The notes: a model not told the origin generated them from the sequence alone. Positions 36,073 through 46,472 are shown, counted from the first letter of the stretch. The stretch: 64,000 nt of DNA from Cyclobacterium salsum (GCF_010119245.1 NZ_WNKG01000004.1:186001-250000); one strand, 5' to 3'. Program-made: numbers and translations.

Positions 36073-37074
36073 ATGAATAAGTCAGAAAATATCAACTACG
36101 AACTTGAAAAAAATGCTGAGGTTATCAGTCAGCTGGATGATTTTGTCACCGAAACGGTCGGAACGACGTTAATGGATCCGGATGACTGTTGGCAACCCAC
36201 CGATTTTCTTCCGGATATGTCCCAGCCCGATGCCCTGGATCAGGTGAAACTCTTGCGTGAAAGAGCTGCTGGCATTCCGGACACGATCATTACTTCCCTT
36301 GTAGGAAATATGATTACAGAAGAAGCACTTCCAAGCTACCAAACTTACTTCAATATGTTGGAGGGGATCAACGATGAAGGATCTCTTACAAGCCAACGCG
36401 GTTGGGTAAAATGGACGAAAGCCTGGACGGCCGAAGAAAACCGACACGGGGATTTGTTAAACAAGTACCTCTATCTTTCCGGGCGGGCAGATATGAGGAA
36501 AGTAGAGCAGACCATCCACCGCTTAATTTACAACGGTTTTGATCCCCGGTCTGAAAAAGATCCTTACCAGGCCATTATCTACACCTCCTTCCAGGAAAGA
36601 GCGACGAAAATATCCCACGTCAATACCGGAAAGTTGGCGGATAAAGCAGGGGATTTAGTGTTAGGGAAAATATGCAAGCAGATTGCCGGAGACGAAGCCC
36701 GGCATGAGAAGGCATACAAAAGCTTCATGTCGGAAATTTTCCAGATTGATCCTAACGGCGCCATGCTTGCATTCGAAAAAATGATGCGTAAGCAAATTGT
36801 AATGCCTGCAGTACTGATGGGTGAAGGAGGCAAAAACCCATCCCTATTTGACCAATTTTCCGCCATTACCCAAAAAGTAGGCATTTATACGGGTTGGGAT
36901 TACGCCCGTATCATCGATCATTTGGTGAAACTCTGGAACGTAGAAAAAGTGACTGGATTAAATGATGTGGCCGCCAAAGCACAGGAATACCTGGCTGGTT
37001 TGGCTTCAAGATACTCTCGCCTGGCTGACCGGATGAAAACTCCAGATGAAATAAGTCTGGCATGGCAAAAATAA
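36073..37074 (+). CDS. Acyl-ACP desaturase (stearoyl-ACP delta-9 type)
   Basis: The 333-residue soluble diiron protein has the two family metal motifs EENRHG (about 118) and DEARHEK (about 212), with supporting glutamates in EEALPSYQTYF and SFQERATKISH. The family inserts a double bond in acyl chains on acyl carrier protein using O2 and ferredoxin. It is plant-plastid-like in architecture and common in aerobic Cytophagales. It probably tunes membrane fluidity. It is monocistronic, with a hairpin on either side. Confidence 0.92.
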   Translation: MNKSENINYELEKNAEVISQLDDFVTETVGTTLMDPDDCWQPTDFLPDMSQPDALDQVKLLRERAAGIPDTIITSLVGNMITEEALPSYQTYFNMLEGINDEGSLTSQRGWVKWTKAWTAEENRHGDLLNKYLYLSGRADMRKVEQTIHRLIYNGFDPRSEKDPYQAIIYTSFQERATKISHVNTGKLADKAGDLVLGKICKQIAGDEARHEKAYKSFMSEIFQIDPNGAMLAFEKMMRKQIVMPAVLMGEGGKNPSLFDQFSAITQKVGIYTGWDYARIIDHLVKLWNVEKVTGLNDVAAKAQEYLAGLASRYSRLADRMKTPDEISLAWQK

Positions 37075-37078
37075 ATAA

Positions 37079-37112
37079 AAGGGCTAAAAAATAGAACTAA
37101 AGTTGCCCTTTA
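37079..37112 (+). terminator. Weak hairpin after the desaturase gene
   Basis: AAAGGGC pairs with GCCCTTT over a loop of about 18 nt, beginning 5 bp after the desaturase stop. The T-run is poor, and a stronger terminator follows 80 bp later. Confidence 0.45.
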
Positions 37113-37186
37113 AGAACGTTGCAAAATTTAAGTTAAAAAAGTTGCTTAATCACCCGTATCAAAGGTATGTAAAGAGGCTTTAACAT

Positions 37187-37214
37187 AAAATACCCCGATT
37201 GGGGTATTTTTTTT
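37187..37214. terminator. Strong terminator between desaturase and recQ
   Basis: AAAATACCCC (37187-37196) and GGGGTATTTT (37201-37210) form a 10-bp perfect stem with a GATT loop and eight consecutive Ts on the plus strand. It also carries As on the left, so it may stop recQ transcription from the other side. Confidence 0.88.
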
Positions 37215-37345
37215 GCATTTCTCCCGTTACCATTGATTTCCAAGGGGTTCACGACTCCATCATGCCTCCTGAAACCCGGTTTTACTCCTGCTACATGGCT
37301 GAAAGTAAGAACTAGCTGGCCGTTCAAAAAACAGGAATTCAGGGC

Positions 37346-39475
37346 CTATTCCTTCTCAATTTTCGCCAGTAATCCCGCTTTAAGCTCAAAATAACTATAC
37401 GTTTCTCCAAAGTGGGTTTTTAGTGGATTTAAGAACTTGGTTTGTAAATGGGAGGCAGCAGCTTGAATTTCCAAAATCTGCCTGTCGGTTAAAAAAGCTT
37501 CGGATTTCATCTCCCCGGACTCCAATAGCCTTAGCACATGCCCCTCGATGGTACTCTGGGCCAACCCTCTTTCCCGGGCTATGTCCACTATTTTCTTGCC
37601 TTTCATAGCTAAATCCAACGTTTCCTTGATAGAGGAGGTCATTCCCTTGTTCGGTTTTTTCACTTTCCTCACGGGGCTTTTATCCCTGGCAAGGGTAGGA
37701 TTTTCCAGAAGATATTGTTGAACCACTTTCAAAAATGAAGGGCCGTATTTTTCCAATTTCTGATTACCTACTCCATTGATTTGAAGTAACTCCTGCTCGT
37801 TTTCCGGCAAATAGCCTGACATTTCTACCAACGTCGCATCGGAAAAAATGATATAAGGGGGAACATCTTGCGCTCGTGCCAACTCCATTCTCAATACTTT
37901 TAGCTTCTCCAGCAATTTTTCGTCTTTCTCACCCTGCCCCATTCCCTTACGGAAATCTTCCTTTTCCATGGACAGGAAAATCTTTTCCTTACCTTTTAAT
38001 TTTTTCCAGGCCTTATCCGTAAGCTTTACCACCGGCCGCAAGGGATCCTCCTGATCGAGGTACCCTTCCGTTATCAACTGGTGCCCTAATGTTTTCCAAA
38101 ACTCCGTGGAACGATCCTTCCCAATGCCAAAGACCGACAGTTTTCTTTGCCAATCGAAAATTTTGGCCGATTGAGAGCCCCTCAGTACCAAAATGACATG
38201 TCCGAGGCCAAATTTCTGTTCCAAACGGACAACGGCAGAAAGCATCATTTGAGAAAAAAGGGTCATGTCTTCCTTTTTTTCATTCCGGAGGCAGGTATCG
38301 CAATTGCCACATTCCTCCGGATACTCCTCTCCAAAATAGCGAAGTAAATACTTCCTTCGACACTCTCTGGTTTGGCAAAACTGCACCATCATTTCCAGTT
38401 TGGCTTTCATATGCCGGACATACACCGGATCTTCTGCCTTTTCCAGCATCCGGGAGAGGGTGATGCTGTCTCCAAAGCTATAAAACAACAGCGCTTCTCC
38501 CGGCAAACCGTCCCTGCCAGCTCGGCCCGTTTCCTGGTAATAACTTTCAATATTTTGCGGCATGTTCGTATGCACGACAAAGCGAACATTTGACTTGTCG
38601 ATACCCATTCCAAAAGCGACCGTTGCCACGATTATGCGTACATCATCCCGAATAAACCGCTCCTGGTTGGCTTGGCGGGTTTCTTTATCCAGGCCGGCAT
38701 GATAGGGTATGGCCGGGTAGCCATTCATAGTCAATCGTTCGGCGGTTTCTTCCACCGATTTTCGCGACAAACAATACACAATACCCGAGTCCTTGGGGTG
38801 TAGGGAAAGAAAATCCATCAGTTTCCCAAACGCATCTGACCGAAGACTAACCCGGTAGGTAATATTGGGCCGGTCAAAGGAAGCAATGAACCACTGAGGA
38901 TCTTTTAATTGCAAGCGGGAAGCGATATCTTTTCTTGTCTGCTTGTCCGCGGTAGCCGTTAGTGCCAAAAAGGTGGTTTCAGGAAAAATACGTCGCAGCT
39001 CACCCAATTTTAGGTACTCCGGTCGAAAGTCATGGCCCCACTGGGAAACGCAGTGCGCCTCATCCACCGCCACCAAGGATAGATCTACTTTTCTCAATAG
39101 CTCCAGCAGGGGATAGGTTCCCCCAAATAGTCTTTCCGGAGCCACATACAATAATTTAATCCTTCCTTTATGCACCTCTTCCGAAATATACCGCTGCTCA
39201 CTAATATCCTGTGTAGAATTCAAAAAAGCAGCCGGAATCCCCTGGTTATTCATGGCATCTACCTGATCTTTCATAAGTGCGATTAAAGGAGATACCACCA
39301 GGGTAAGCCCCGGCAAAATCACGGCCGGGATTTGATAGCAAACAGATTTTCCGGCACCGGTAGGCATAAGGGCGATGCAATCTTTCCCCTCCATAACCTG
39401 TTCGATAATGGCTTTCTGCTTACCGCGGAAAGAAGAATACCCATAAAAATGCTTTAAAGCTTCGAGTGGTTGCAT
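37346..39475 (-). CDS. recQ: ATP-dependent DNA helicase RecQ
   Basis: The 709-residue protein has the SF2 helicase core with LMPTGAGKSVCYQ (Walker A, about 38-50), VDEAHCVSQWGHDFRPEY (DEAH box and aromatic-rich loop) and QETGRAGRDGLPG (motif VI). The zinc-binding segment CRRKYLLRYFGEEYPEECGNCDTC, a winged helix, an HRDC domain (about 525-595) and a C-terminal helix-turn-helix (GKKIVDIARERGLAQSTIEGHVLRLL) follow. RecQ unwinds DNA 3'-5' in recombination and fork repair. The layout is typical of Bacteroidota RecQ. Confidence 0.96.
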   Translation of the reverse strand: MQPLEALKHFYGYSSFRGKQKAIIEQVMEGKDCIALMPTGAGKSVCYQIPAVILPGLTLVVSPLIALMKDQVDAMNNQGIPAAFLNSTQDISEQRYISEEVHKGRIKLLYVAPERLFGGTYPLLELLRKVDLSLVAVDEAHCVSQWGHDFRPEYLKLGELRRIFPETTFLALTATADKQTRKDIASRLQLKDPQWFIASFDRPNITYRVSLRSDAFGKLMDFLSLHPKDSGIVYCLSRKSVEETAERLTMNGYPAIPYHAGLDKETRQANQERFIRDDVRIIVATVAFGMGIDKSNVRFVVHTNMPQNIESYYQETGRAGRDGLPGEALLFYSFGDSITLSRMLEKAEDPVYVRHMKAKLEMMVQFCQTRECRRKYLLRYFGEEYPEECGNCDTCLRNEKKEDMTLFSQMMLSAVVRLEQKFGLGHVILVLRGSQSAKIFDWQRKLSVFGIGKDRSTEFWKTLGHQLITEGYLDQEDPLRPVVKLTDKAWKKLKGKEKIFLSMEKEDFRKGMGQGEKDEKLLEKLKVLRMELARAQDVPPYIIFSDATLVEMSGYLPENEQELLQINGVGNQKLEKYGPSFLKVVQQYLLENPTLARDKSPVRKVKKPNKGMTSSIKETLDLAMKGKKIVDIARERGLAQSTIEGHVLRLLESGEMKSEAFLTDRQILEIQAAASHLQTKFLNPLKTHFGETYSYFELKAGLLAKIEKE

Positions 39476-39571
39476 GTTCCAATCAGGTGAGATAGAAAAA
39501 AGAAATGTTATATGAATTTACTACAAATTCAAAAAACTGTCAACTCTCCGCATATGATTTACCGGAAATGC

Positions 39572-41038
39572 TTATTTTTTTAAGATTTTCAGGACTTGCC
39601 TTTGGTTTCCCCAATGGATATGTAAAAAATAAACTCCTGTAGATAGGGTCTTCATTTTATCCGGCAACTCCCTGTTAAGACGTTCCAGTGCGCTGCTTTT
39701 TAGCGATGCCGCCAATCCAAAAGGCCCATAGATATCCAAGTCAATGGGCTCCCCGTTATACTTGTCCTGGTTCAAAACCGAAATCTTTGCGTCAGCTCCC
39801 AGGCTGGGATTAGGGAAAAATACCCAAGCAGCCGATGCCGAATGGGTTCCGGGAACTGCTAGCCCCAATACCTCTCCTATGAAATTATGCTTGCCGTAAA
39901 CGTCCACCTGCACCAGGCGGTAGTATACCCTGGTCTTAAAGAGGGGTAAATTAGCATCCCAGAATTCATAAGTCCCCTTTTCAGTAGTACTGCCTGTTCC
40001 TTCTACTTTTCCCAACGGTTCAAAATCCTCCGAGCTTCCGACAGCCCTTTCGATAATAAAATGCCGGAGATCTTCTTCCTTGCCAGTCTCCCAGGTAAGC
40101 CTTGCTTTTCTAAGGCCGTCGTGAAACTCCACCTCCTGATCCAGCAGTTCCACCGGAAGTACGCTACAGGGAAAAAACTTTCCCTCATCAATCTCCTGTG
40201 TTCTTCCTCCCTCTGAAGGTGGAATATACTCCCCACAAACAAATATTTTGGAATTGTCATCAGCAATTATCGTTGCACTTCCATCTACGAGGACATCCCT
40301 GCCAACATATACCTCGCTGGTACCCCCAATGGTAATTCCGGTATCCCCTCGAATGTCAATATCATCGTCTATTACCACCTGTGAATTTCCGTAGGTATTA
40401 AATTGGTGTAATCTTCCACCCGTAACCAATAAACTTTGGGTGCGGAAAAACCCGGTTACATTGATTACAGAGGAATTGCCTGAGTACTCCGTTGGCCCTT
40501 CACTAGTAATGGCTCCGCCTTCCAACACTTCCAGAACAGCCCTGTTTTCAATCTCTATAGAACCTACCGTCAGCATCCCTGTGAACTCGCCCCCCAAATT
40601 AAGGACTGTTTGAATCGTCGAACTTCCCTGAGAAAGGGTTAAAGCTCCTGCTACATTGATAAAGGATTCCCCTTCCAACGAAAATAGGATCTCTTTCCTG
40701 CCTTCTATGGACAAGTTACCGGAAAAAGTGACTTCAGCGCCGGCTCCCACCGTTAGGGAGGTAAACGTGCCTCCGAATTCAATATCTGCAGGAATTACCA
40801 GATCATCGTTAATAATTACCTCTACATTGCATCCCGTAGGGGCAAAAGGTGGCCAGGGACCATTATCGGTACAATTCAGTGGTTCATTCAAGGGGATAAC
40901 ATTCCAGCAATTCCCATCTTCCCAGACGCCAGTACACCCGGCTGCAGATGGAGTATACTCATAAACCTGAGCATTTACCTGTGGCTCAGGCAAAAGCATG
41001 CCCAAAAAAAACATAAGAAACAGAAAGTACTTGGGCAT
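39572..41038 (-). CDS. T9SS-exported beta-solenoid protein with C-terminal sorting domain (copy 1)
   Basis: From the ATG at 41038 the protein has 488 residues: a signal peptide (PKYFLFLMFFLGMLLPEPQVNAQ), a Cys-containing head, a run of short beta repeats (about 75-265; EVTFSGNLSIEG, INVAGALTLSQG, YVGRDVLVDGS), a fibronectin-like domain (LTWETGKEEDLRHFIIERA) and a type A T9SS sorting domain (FFPNPSLGADAKISV to LSTGVYFLHI). It is probably exported by the T9SS and held on or released from the cell surface. Function unknown. The 29 residues upstream of this Met do not fit a signal peptide. Confidence 0.8.
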   Translation of the reverse strand: MPKYFLFLMFFLGMLLPEPQVNAQVYEYTPSAAGCTGVWEDGNCWNVIPLNEPLNCTDNGPWPPFAPTGCNVEVIINDDLVIPADIEFGGTFTSLTVGAGAEVTFSGNLSIEGRKEILFSLEGESFINVAGALTLSQGSSTIQTVLNLGGEFTGMLTVGSIEIENRAVLEVLEGGAITSEGPTEYSGNSSVINVTGFFRTQSLLVTGGRLHQFNTYGNSQVVIDDDIDIRGDTGITIGGTSEVYVGRDVLVDGSATIIADDNSKIFVCGEYIPPSEGGRTQEIDEGKFFPCSVLPVELLDQEVEFHDGLRKARLTWETGKEEDLRHFIIERAVGSSEDFEPLGKVEGTGSTTEKGTYEFWDANLPLFKTRVYYRLVQVDVYGKHNFIGEVLGLAVPGTHSASAAWVFFPNPSLGADAKISVLNQDKYNGEPIDLDIYGPFGLAASLKSSALERLNRELPDKMKTLSTGVYFLHIHWGNQRQVLKILKK

Positions 41039-41307
41039 AAAACGGCGATTAAAAATGTGTTTGAATACATTTTTTTGTATTACATTCTTCCAAAAGTAAG
41101 CGATTTTCTCAGCTTTTACAAGCAATTTTAGCTTTTAAAATGCATTTTTATCTAATTAAATAACATTTTAATAGTTACAAAACTAATTTTTCACCTGGAA
41201 GAAAAAATTACAACAACCTGGTTTACAATACCAAACTTTCCATAGAGCGGATTTTTATTAAAACTCGGGATCAGAGGATTCTTACCCTTCCGAAAAAATC
41301 CAGGTAA

Positions 41308-43011
41308 TTATACTTTTAGAATTTTTATCCGGTAAACTTGTTCTTCATACACCAATTCCAAAACACAAACGCCTTTTGACGCTTTCTGGATCATTTCCTG
41401 TAGCCACTGGTCCAGTCCCATCCCAACTTCACCTTCAAAGGAAGTCGATCCGGTCGCATGTGAAAAGCGGGCACTTACCGCCCCTGAAACATAACCGGAA
41501 CTCAGTTTTACCTGTAAATTTGACCCGTCGCTGGGATTTGGGTAGGCTGTCCATTGAATGAGATCCGGGCTTTGATTGACCACTTTTACTGATTTTACTT
41601 CGCTAACCGCACTGCTCTGCGTAAAATCTACCTGTCTGATTCTGTAATAAACCATGCCATGAACTCCTTTCAATGCTCTATCCTGAAACGTATATCGGGA
41701 CCCCGTATTGGTCCATCCGGCAGCGGCAACCTCTCCGATGGTTTCAAAATCCTGCACGCCGCCTATCGATCGTTCGATCTCATAATGACTGCTGCCGTTT
41801 TCTTTGGAAGTTTCCCAAACCAATTGGTTTTGCTTGTTTTCTACCGGGCTTACCGTAAATGATTTCCAAACCACGGGAAGGGTAAAACAACCCGGTCCGT
41901 AAAAGGAATTGTTTTTGAGCGACACGAAATCAGTATCTTCTTTGGTAGAATTGGGGTAATCACAGATAAAATAGCCAGCATTATTGCTTCCCTTGATACT
42001 GGCACCATTTGAGGCATTCAATTTCCCTCCAACAAAAAGTTCAGTATTATTGGACAGGTCAATGGTGCCGTTTGTCATTGTAACGTCTTTTGTTATAATC
42101 CCTTTGGCAAAGTTCTTCAACACTATCATTGCTCCACCACGTTTAGACAAATTTCCTCCAAAAGTAAATTCGGCACTATTTTGCGCCAGTAAGGATCCAC
42201 CATTTCCCATGGTGACATCTCCAGTGAACCTACCGCTCGAGCTATCCTTTAAACCAATGGACCCGCTATTGCCGGTAGACGTTTGCCCTTCGACCAAAAT
42301 GCTGCCCTTTCCGTCTAAATTTAACGTCCCATTTTGAATGAATAAATCCCCATTAACGACTGCCTGTCCATTTTCAGAACCCACATTCACCGTGCCTCCA
42401 GAGGTAAAGTTCATAGCATTGGTTTCAAAATCTCCGTATACATTTAGGGTGGCTTTATTTTTCAAAGTAGTGGTTTCCAAAACTTCCAGTATGCCGCCTT
42501 CCTCAACGGTAATGGTAGGTTGGTTGTCCCCAATTACCAGCTCGTTTATCGTTAATTTTGCATTGTTGGGAATCACAATGTTTACCTTCCGATCAATGTC
42601 AAACCGGCCAGTCACCACCAATTCTGAACCCTCTGCCAATACGATTTCTGGAACGGAACCACCCCCGTTGATAATCAAGTCTCCCTTAAATTCCAGCTTG
42701 CCGTTGCTTCCAAGTTCAATTTTGGAAAATGTACCACTCCCAAAACCTTGAGCATTTCCATCAAAAACCACCTCATGGTTTATGGATACCGCTACCAGAC
42801 AGCCCCAGCTTTTGGTAATGGGCGGATACCCAGTACTGATGTTCTGGTTGGCTCCACAAGAAGTAACACTGTTCCAGGTAGCATTTACATTCCAATTACC
42901 ATCCGTTGAACTGGTAAATTCCTGAGCGGTGACTTGACCAAATACAAAAAATACCAACATACCAGTGAAGAGGTTAACCAGGGTTGGAGTAGAATGGAAA
43001 AAGGTTTTCAT
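41308..43011 (-). CDS. T9SS-exported beta-solenoid protein with C-terminal sorting domain (copy 2)
   Basis: The 567-residue protein has a signal peptide (cleaved near GQVTAQ), a head with two Cys like the neighbour's, about 14 short beta repeats (about 85-340; KLEFKGDLIINGG, AVVNGDLFIQNG, GRFTGDVTMGNG, LFVGGKLNASNG), a fibronectin-like domain (LVWETSKENGSSHYEIERS) and a sorting domain (AYPNPSDGSNLQVKL to CVLELVYEEQVYRIKIL). It shares its architecture and order with the next gene, so the two look like a tandem duplication. Repeats of the form xxGDLxxxNG are bactofilin-like in appearance but on a secreted protein. Function unknown. Confidence 0.8.
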   Translation of the reverse strand: MKTFFHSTPTLVNLFTGMLVFFVFGQVTAQEFTSSTDGNWNVNATWNSVTSCGANQNISTGYPPITKSWGCLVAVSINHEVVFDGNAQGFGSGTFSKIELGSNGKLEFKGDLIINGGGSVPEIVLAEGSELVVTGRFDIDRKVNIVIPNNAKLTINELVIGDNQPTITVEEGGILEVLETTTLKNKATLNVYGDFETNAMNFTSGGTVNVGSENGQAVVNGDLFIQNGTLNLDGKGSILVEGQTSTGNSGSIGLKDSSSGRFTGDVTMGNGGSLLAQNSAEFTFGGNLSKRGGAMIVLKNFAKGIITKDVTMTNGTIDLSNNTELFVGGKLNASNGASIKGSNNAGYFICDYPNSTKEDTDFVSLKNNSFYGPGCFTLPVVWKSFTVSPVENKQNQLVWETSKENGSSHYEIERSIGGVQDFETIGEVAAAGWTNTGSRYTFQDRALKGVHGMVYYRIRQVDFTQSSAVSEVKSVKVVNQSPDLIQWTAYPNPSDGSNLQVKLSSGYVSGAVSARFSHATGSTSFEGEVGMGLDQWLQEMIQKASKGVCVLELVYEEQVYRIKILKV

Positions 43012-43269
43012 AGCTGTTTTTTTACTATCACAGCATAAAATTACCTCTTCATTTTCCCGTACCGGGAATTAATCGTCCAAGGCCAACCATCTACAGTTGA
43101 ACAAGGTAAAATGACCGGTAAATGTTTTACAAATAATGTATTTTGCTATTCAAATTATCTTTTTTGTTTTTATTTACAAATCAAGCCAACGGCTGGCTAC
43201 CCGAAATACTCCTGCTGTTCATCGGCCAGGAAATGCGAATAGCCAAACAAAGGAGTAGTACATAGGCAT
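43012..43269. other. Gap between the rho terminator and the solenoid gene
   Basis: No reading frame or RNA gene is recognisable. This stretch must hold the promoter of the solenoid gene at 43011, but no good TAnnTTTG match was found on the minus strand. Confidence 0.5.
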
Positions 43270-43295
43270 AAAAAAAGCCCGGCAACACCGGGCTC
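43270..43295 (-). terminator. Intrinsic terminator of rho
   Basis: On the minus strand AGCCCGG and CCGGGCT (43276-43282 with 43288-43294) form a GC-rich stem with a TGTTG loop, followed by seven Ts. It lies 33 bp after the rho stop codon. Confidence 0.88.
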
Positions 43296-43327
43296 TAAAG
43301 ACTACTATTTTTAATCCGTAAAAAGGA

Positions 43328-45094
43328 TTACCCATTCATACTGATCAAAAATTCGGAATTGTCCCTGGTTCCTTTCATACGCTGTAAAAGGAATTCCATG
43401 GCTTCCTGGGATGTCATATCCGACATGATTTTCCTAAGAATCCAAATCCGCTGCATTTCTTCTTTATCCATCAGCAGATCTTCTCTTCTGGTACCGGAAC
43501 CCGGCACATCGATCGCAGGATAAATACGACGATTGGATAGTTTTCGATCCAGCGACAGTTCCATGTTACCCGTACCTTTGAATTCCTCAAAAATAACTTC
43601 ATCCATTTTTGAACCGGTTTCTACCAGGGCGGTGGCAATAATGGTGAGAGAACCTCCATTTTCTACGTTTCTGGCAGCCCCAAAAAATCGCTTCGGCTTG
43701 TGCAAAGCATTAGCATCCACTCCTCCGGACAAAATCTTTCCAGACGAAGGTACCACGGTATTGTGCGCTCTGGCCAACCGGGTGATGGAATCCAGCAATA
43801 TCACCACATCATGTCCGCACTCCACCATTCTTTTAGCCTTTTCCAGCACCAATGCGGCTACTTTTACGTGCCTTTCAGCTTGCTCGTCAAAGGTCGAGGA
43901 AATAACTTCTGCCTTTACCGAACGTGCCATGTCCGTCACTTCCTCAGGTCGTTCATCAATCAATAGAATCATCAGGTGGACCTCCGGATGATTTTCGGCT
44001 ATTGCATTGGCTATTTTTTGCAACAGGACCGTTTTTCCTGTTTTTGGTTGGGCTACAATCATACCCCGTTGTCCTTTTCCTATCGGTGCAAAAAGATCAA
44101 CGATACGGGTGGAGTAGTTGTCGTGTTTGGTCGTCAGACTCAAACGCTCCTCGGGAAATAAAGGAGTGAGGTATTCAAAAGGAATCCGGTCCCGAATCTC
44201 ATCTGTGGTCTTGCCATTGACAGTTCCGACCTTGAGTAGGGCAAAATACTTTTCTCCTTCCTTTGGCGGTCTGATTTGCCCCTCAATATTGTCTCCTGTT
44301 TTTAGTCCAAAAAGTTTAATCTGAGAAGGAGAAACGTATATATCATCTGGGGAAGCGAGGTAATTGTAATCCAGCGATCTTAAAAAACCATAACCATCGG
44401 ACATGATCTCCAGCACACCTGAATTTTCAATGATCCCGTCAAAGTCCTTGATGGTAACGGATGTCTTTCGTTTGGGCGTATAGTTCGAATCAGGCTGTGG
44501 GGAATCGTCATTATCTCTGACATTTCTCTTTTTTGGAAAATCCTGTTCTGAGGAAGGAGGAGTGCTTTCCGCATTTCCTGAATTCAATTCTTCCACATCG
44601 ACTACTGCCCGGCGTCTTGGGCGAAAACTTCTTCCTTTTCCGTCCTCACTTTTTCCGGCCCCCTTATTTCCCTGTTCCTCGCTTTTCTTATTATCCGATC
44701 TATCTTTTGATTTCCTTTCGGGAGGGGGTGATTTCTTCTCTTCCGCCTTAAATGGCTTTTCTGCTGCCTTTTTTGGCTTATCTTCTTTCTCGGGCGCGTC
44801 CTTTTTTTCTTCCTTAGGAATCTCGGTGACGTTCTGTCTTCTGAATTTGGGCTTTTCTTCATTTGCAGCCCTCGTGTCTGTGGATACATTCGAACTACTG
44901 TCCACCGTTTCCTCTTCTACCTTTGTGGGTTTCTTTTTTGGAAGCGATTTCTCAGGCGTAATTGCCTGCTGGTCCAAAATGGCATAAACCAAATCTTCTT
45001 TTTTTAAAGACTTGAAATTTTTAACCCCCAACTCCTCTGCGATTTCTTTTAATTCAGACAATAGCCTGATTCTTAATTCTTCTATGTTATACAT
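43328..45094 (-). CDS. rho: Transcription termination factor Rho with long disordered insert
   Basis: The 588-residue protein has a Rho-N SAP-like domain (about 1-45), a low-complexity charged stretch rich in Lys, Glu, Ser, Arg and Pro (about 48-205), the cold-shock RNA-binding domain ([16 protein letters not shown], about 226) and the RecA-like ATPase: Walker [25 protein letters not shown] and [15 protein letters not shown] (Walker B). Rho unwinds RNA to end transcription. The family core is about 420 residues; the extra 160 match the disordered insert of Bacteroidota Rho, shown in Bacteroides to promote condensates. Confidence 0.96.
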   Translation of the reverse strand: MYNIEELRIRLLSELKEIAEELGVKNFKSLKKEDLVYAILDQQAITPEKSLPKKKPTKVEEETVDSSSNVSTDTRAANEEKPKFRRQNVTEIPKEEKKDAPEKEDKPKKAAEKPFKAEEKKSPPPERKSKDRSDNKKSEEQGNKGAGKSEDGKGRSFRPRRRAVVDVEELNSGNAESTPPSSEQDFPKKRNVRDNDDSPQPDSNYTPKRKTSVTIKDFDGIIENSGVLEIMSDGYGFLRSLDYNYLASPDDIYVSPSQIKLFGLKTGDNIEGQIRPPKEGEKYFALLKVGTVNGKTTDEIRDRIPFEYLTPLFPEERLSLTTKHDNYSTRIVDLFAPIGKGQRGMIVAQPKTGKTVLLQKIANAIAENHPEVHLMILLIDERPEEVTDMARSVKAEVISSTFDEQAERHVKVAALVLEKAKRMVECGHDVVILLDSITRLARAHNTVVPSSGKILSGGVDANALHKPKRFFGAARNVENGGSLTIIATALVETGSKMDEVIFEEFKGTGNMELSLDRKLSNRRIYPAIDVPGSGTRREDLLMDKEEMQRIWILRKIMSDMTSQEAMEFLLQRMKGTRDNSEFLISMNG

Positions 45095-45371
45095 AAAAAA
45101 CGTGTGAATGTAATTCTAGACTGTGTAAATGATGAAATGGTATGTATCTTGATTGGTATAAAAAGGTATACAGACAATACTAAAATCTCCAGGATGGTGA
45201 TCTTCTGCTTTTCTTGACGTTACAATATTACATCAATCGCCACTAATACGCAAATTTTTAGCTAATTGTTATTTAAATCGTCATGGTCAACCCGCTGCAC
45301 ATTCCTTGCCAGAATTTTGGTTAAGTAGTTGCCTTATTCTTAATTTTAACTACCAAACCCATTTTCACAAC

Positions 45372-46466
45372 ATGGAACCAACCAAACCCCACCCCATTCA
45401 GTTGACCGCTTATTCCTTACTTTCCGTTGCGTTGGCGCTATGGCTCATGCATGTCGGCTCTTTTATATTGGTGCCTTTGATCTGGGGAGTGTTTTTTGCC
45501 TTTGCGCTTTATCCTATTACCGAGTGGCTGGAAAATAAGCGATTTCCCAGATCCATGGCCATCACGTTGAGCATTGCGATGATCAGTATCCTGGGTGCCG
45601 GCATTATTTACGTTTTGGTGAACCAAATGATCTTACTTATTGCGGATATTCCTGAGATAGGTACCCGGCTGAGCAACAAACTGACCCTTTTCCAGGCAGA
45701 AGTAAGTAAGGTGTTTGGGTTTACAGAAACAGAAGGATTGGAACGTTGGAATACTTTCAACTGGCTGCCACTCGACAATCTTAATAATACGATTTTCAGT
45801 ACCGGTAAATCCCTGACCTTAATTGGTATAATTCCTCTTTACATTTTTTTATTGCTGTACTACAGGGATTTTTTTGTAGCCTTTTTGCTAAAAGCTTCTT
45901 CCAGAAGCAATGAAGCCATTTTAGCCTGGGTTAGCGATTCCGGAAAGGTCATTCATGCCTACCTGGTGGGCATGTTGAAAGTGACCTTTTTAGTCTCCAT
46001 TTTGGCAGGGATCTATTTTTACTTTATTGGGATCAACTATTACCTGCTCTTTGCCCTCTTTATTGCCATTATGAATCTTATACCTTATATAGGAGTGATT
46101 GTTAGTTCCGTTCTGGTGATTCTGTATGTATTTCTTACCACGGACACCTTTTTACTTCCTATTATTACCTTGCTGGTATTATGGGGCATCCAATTGCTGG
46201 AGAATAATCTAATCACCCCACTGATCGTCGGATCTAAGGTGAAGGTAAATGTACTGGTAGTCGTATTAGCGATTTTAATAGGGGGTGGCATCTGGGGAAT
46301 ATCCGGGATGGTACTGTTCATCCCCTTGGTGGGAATACTCAAAATAGCCTTCGACCGCATTCCCGGTTTGCAGCCTTATGGCTACTTATTGGGAGATGAT
46401 TTCCCCGTATTAGAAAACAACCAGAATTTTATCAAGCTCCTACGGAAAAAATGGAGCAAGAAATAA
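45372..46466 (+). CDS. AI-2E family transporter (PerM-like permease)
   Basis: From the ATG at 45372 the protein has 364 residues with about eight transmembrane helices. Family segments are visible: PLIWGVFFAFALYPITEWLE, IPLYIFLLLYYRDFF, and the C-terminal NLIPYIGVIVSS with LENNLITPLIVGSKVKVNVLVV. Members export small molecules or act as Na+/H+ antiporters; the AI-2 link applies to a few. The frame is open to 45306, but those residues break the usual start. The stop lies 6 bp from the tRNA-Leu gene on the other strand. Confidence 0.86.
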   Translation: MEPTKPHPIQLTAYSLLSVALALWLMHVGSFILVPLIWGVFFAFALYPITEWLENKRFPRSMAITLSIAMISILGAGIIYVLVNQMILLIADIPEIGTRLSNKLTLFQAEVSKVFGFTETEGLERWNTFNWLPLDNLNNTIFSTGKSLTLIGIIPLYIFLLLYYRDFFVAFLLKASSRSNEAILAWVSDSGKVIHAYLVGMLKVTFLVSILAGIYFYFIGINYYLLFALFIAIMNLIPYIGVIVSSVLVILYVFLTTDTFLLPIITLLVLWGIQLLENNLITPLIVGSKVKVNVLVVVLAILIGGGIWGISGMVLFIPLVGILKIAFDRIPGLQPYGYLLGDDFPVLENNQNFIKLLRKKWSKK

Positions 46467-46472
46467 AACATG

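Noticed and set aside
37133-37327. 64-codon minus-strand frame between desaturase and recQ
   Set aside because: It runs through the strong terminator hairpin and shows no domain.
44562-44987. 141-codon plus-strand frame rich in Ser and Phe opposite the Rho insert
   Set aside because: It is the antisense image of the Lys/Glu-rich insert of Rho and has no start context.
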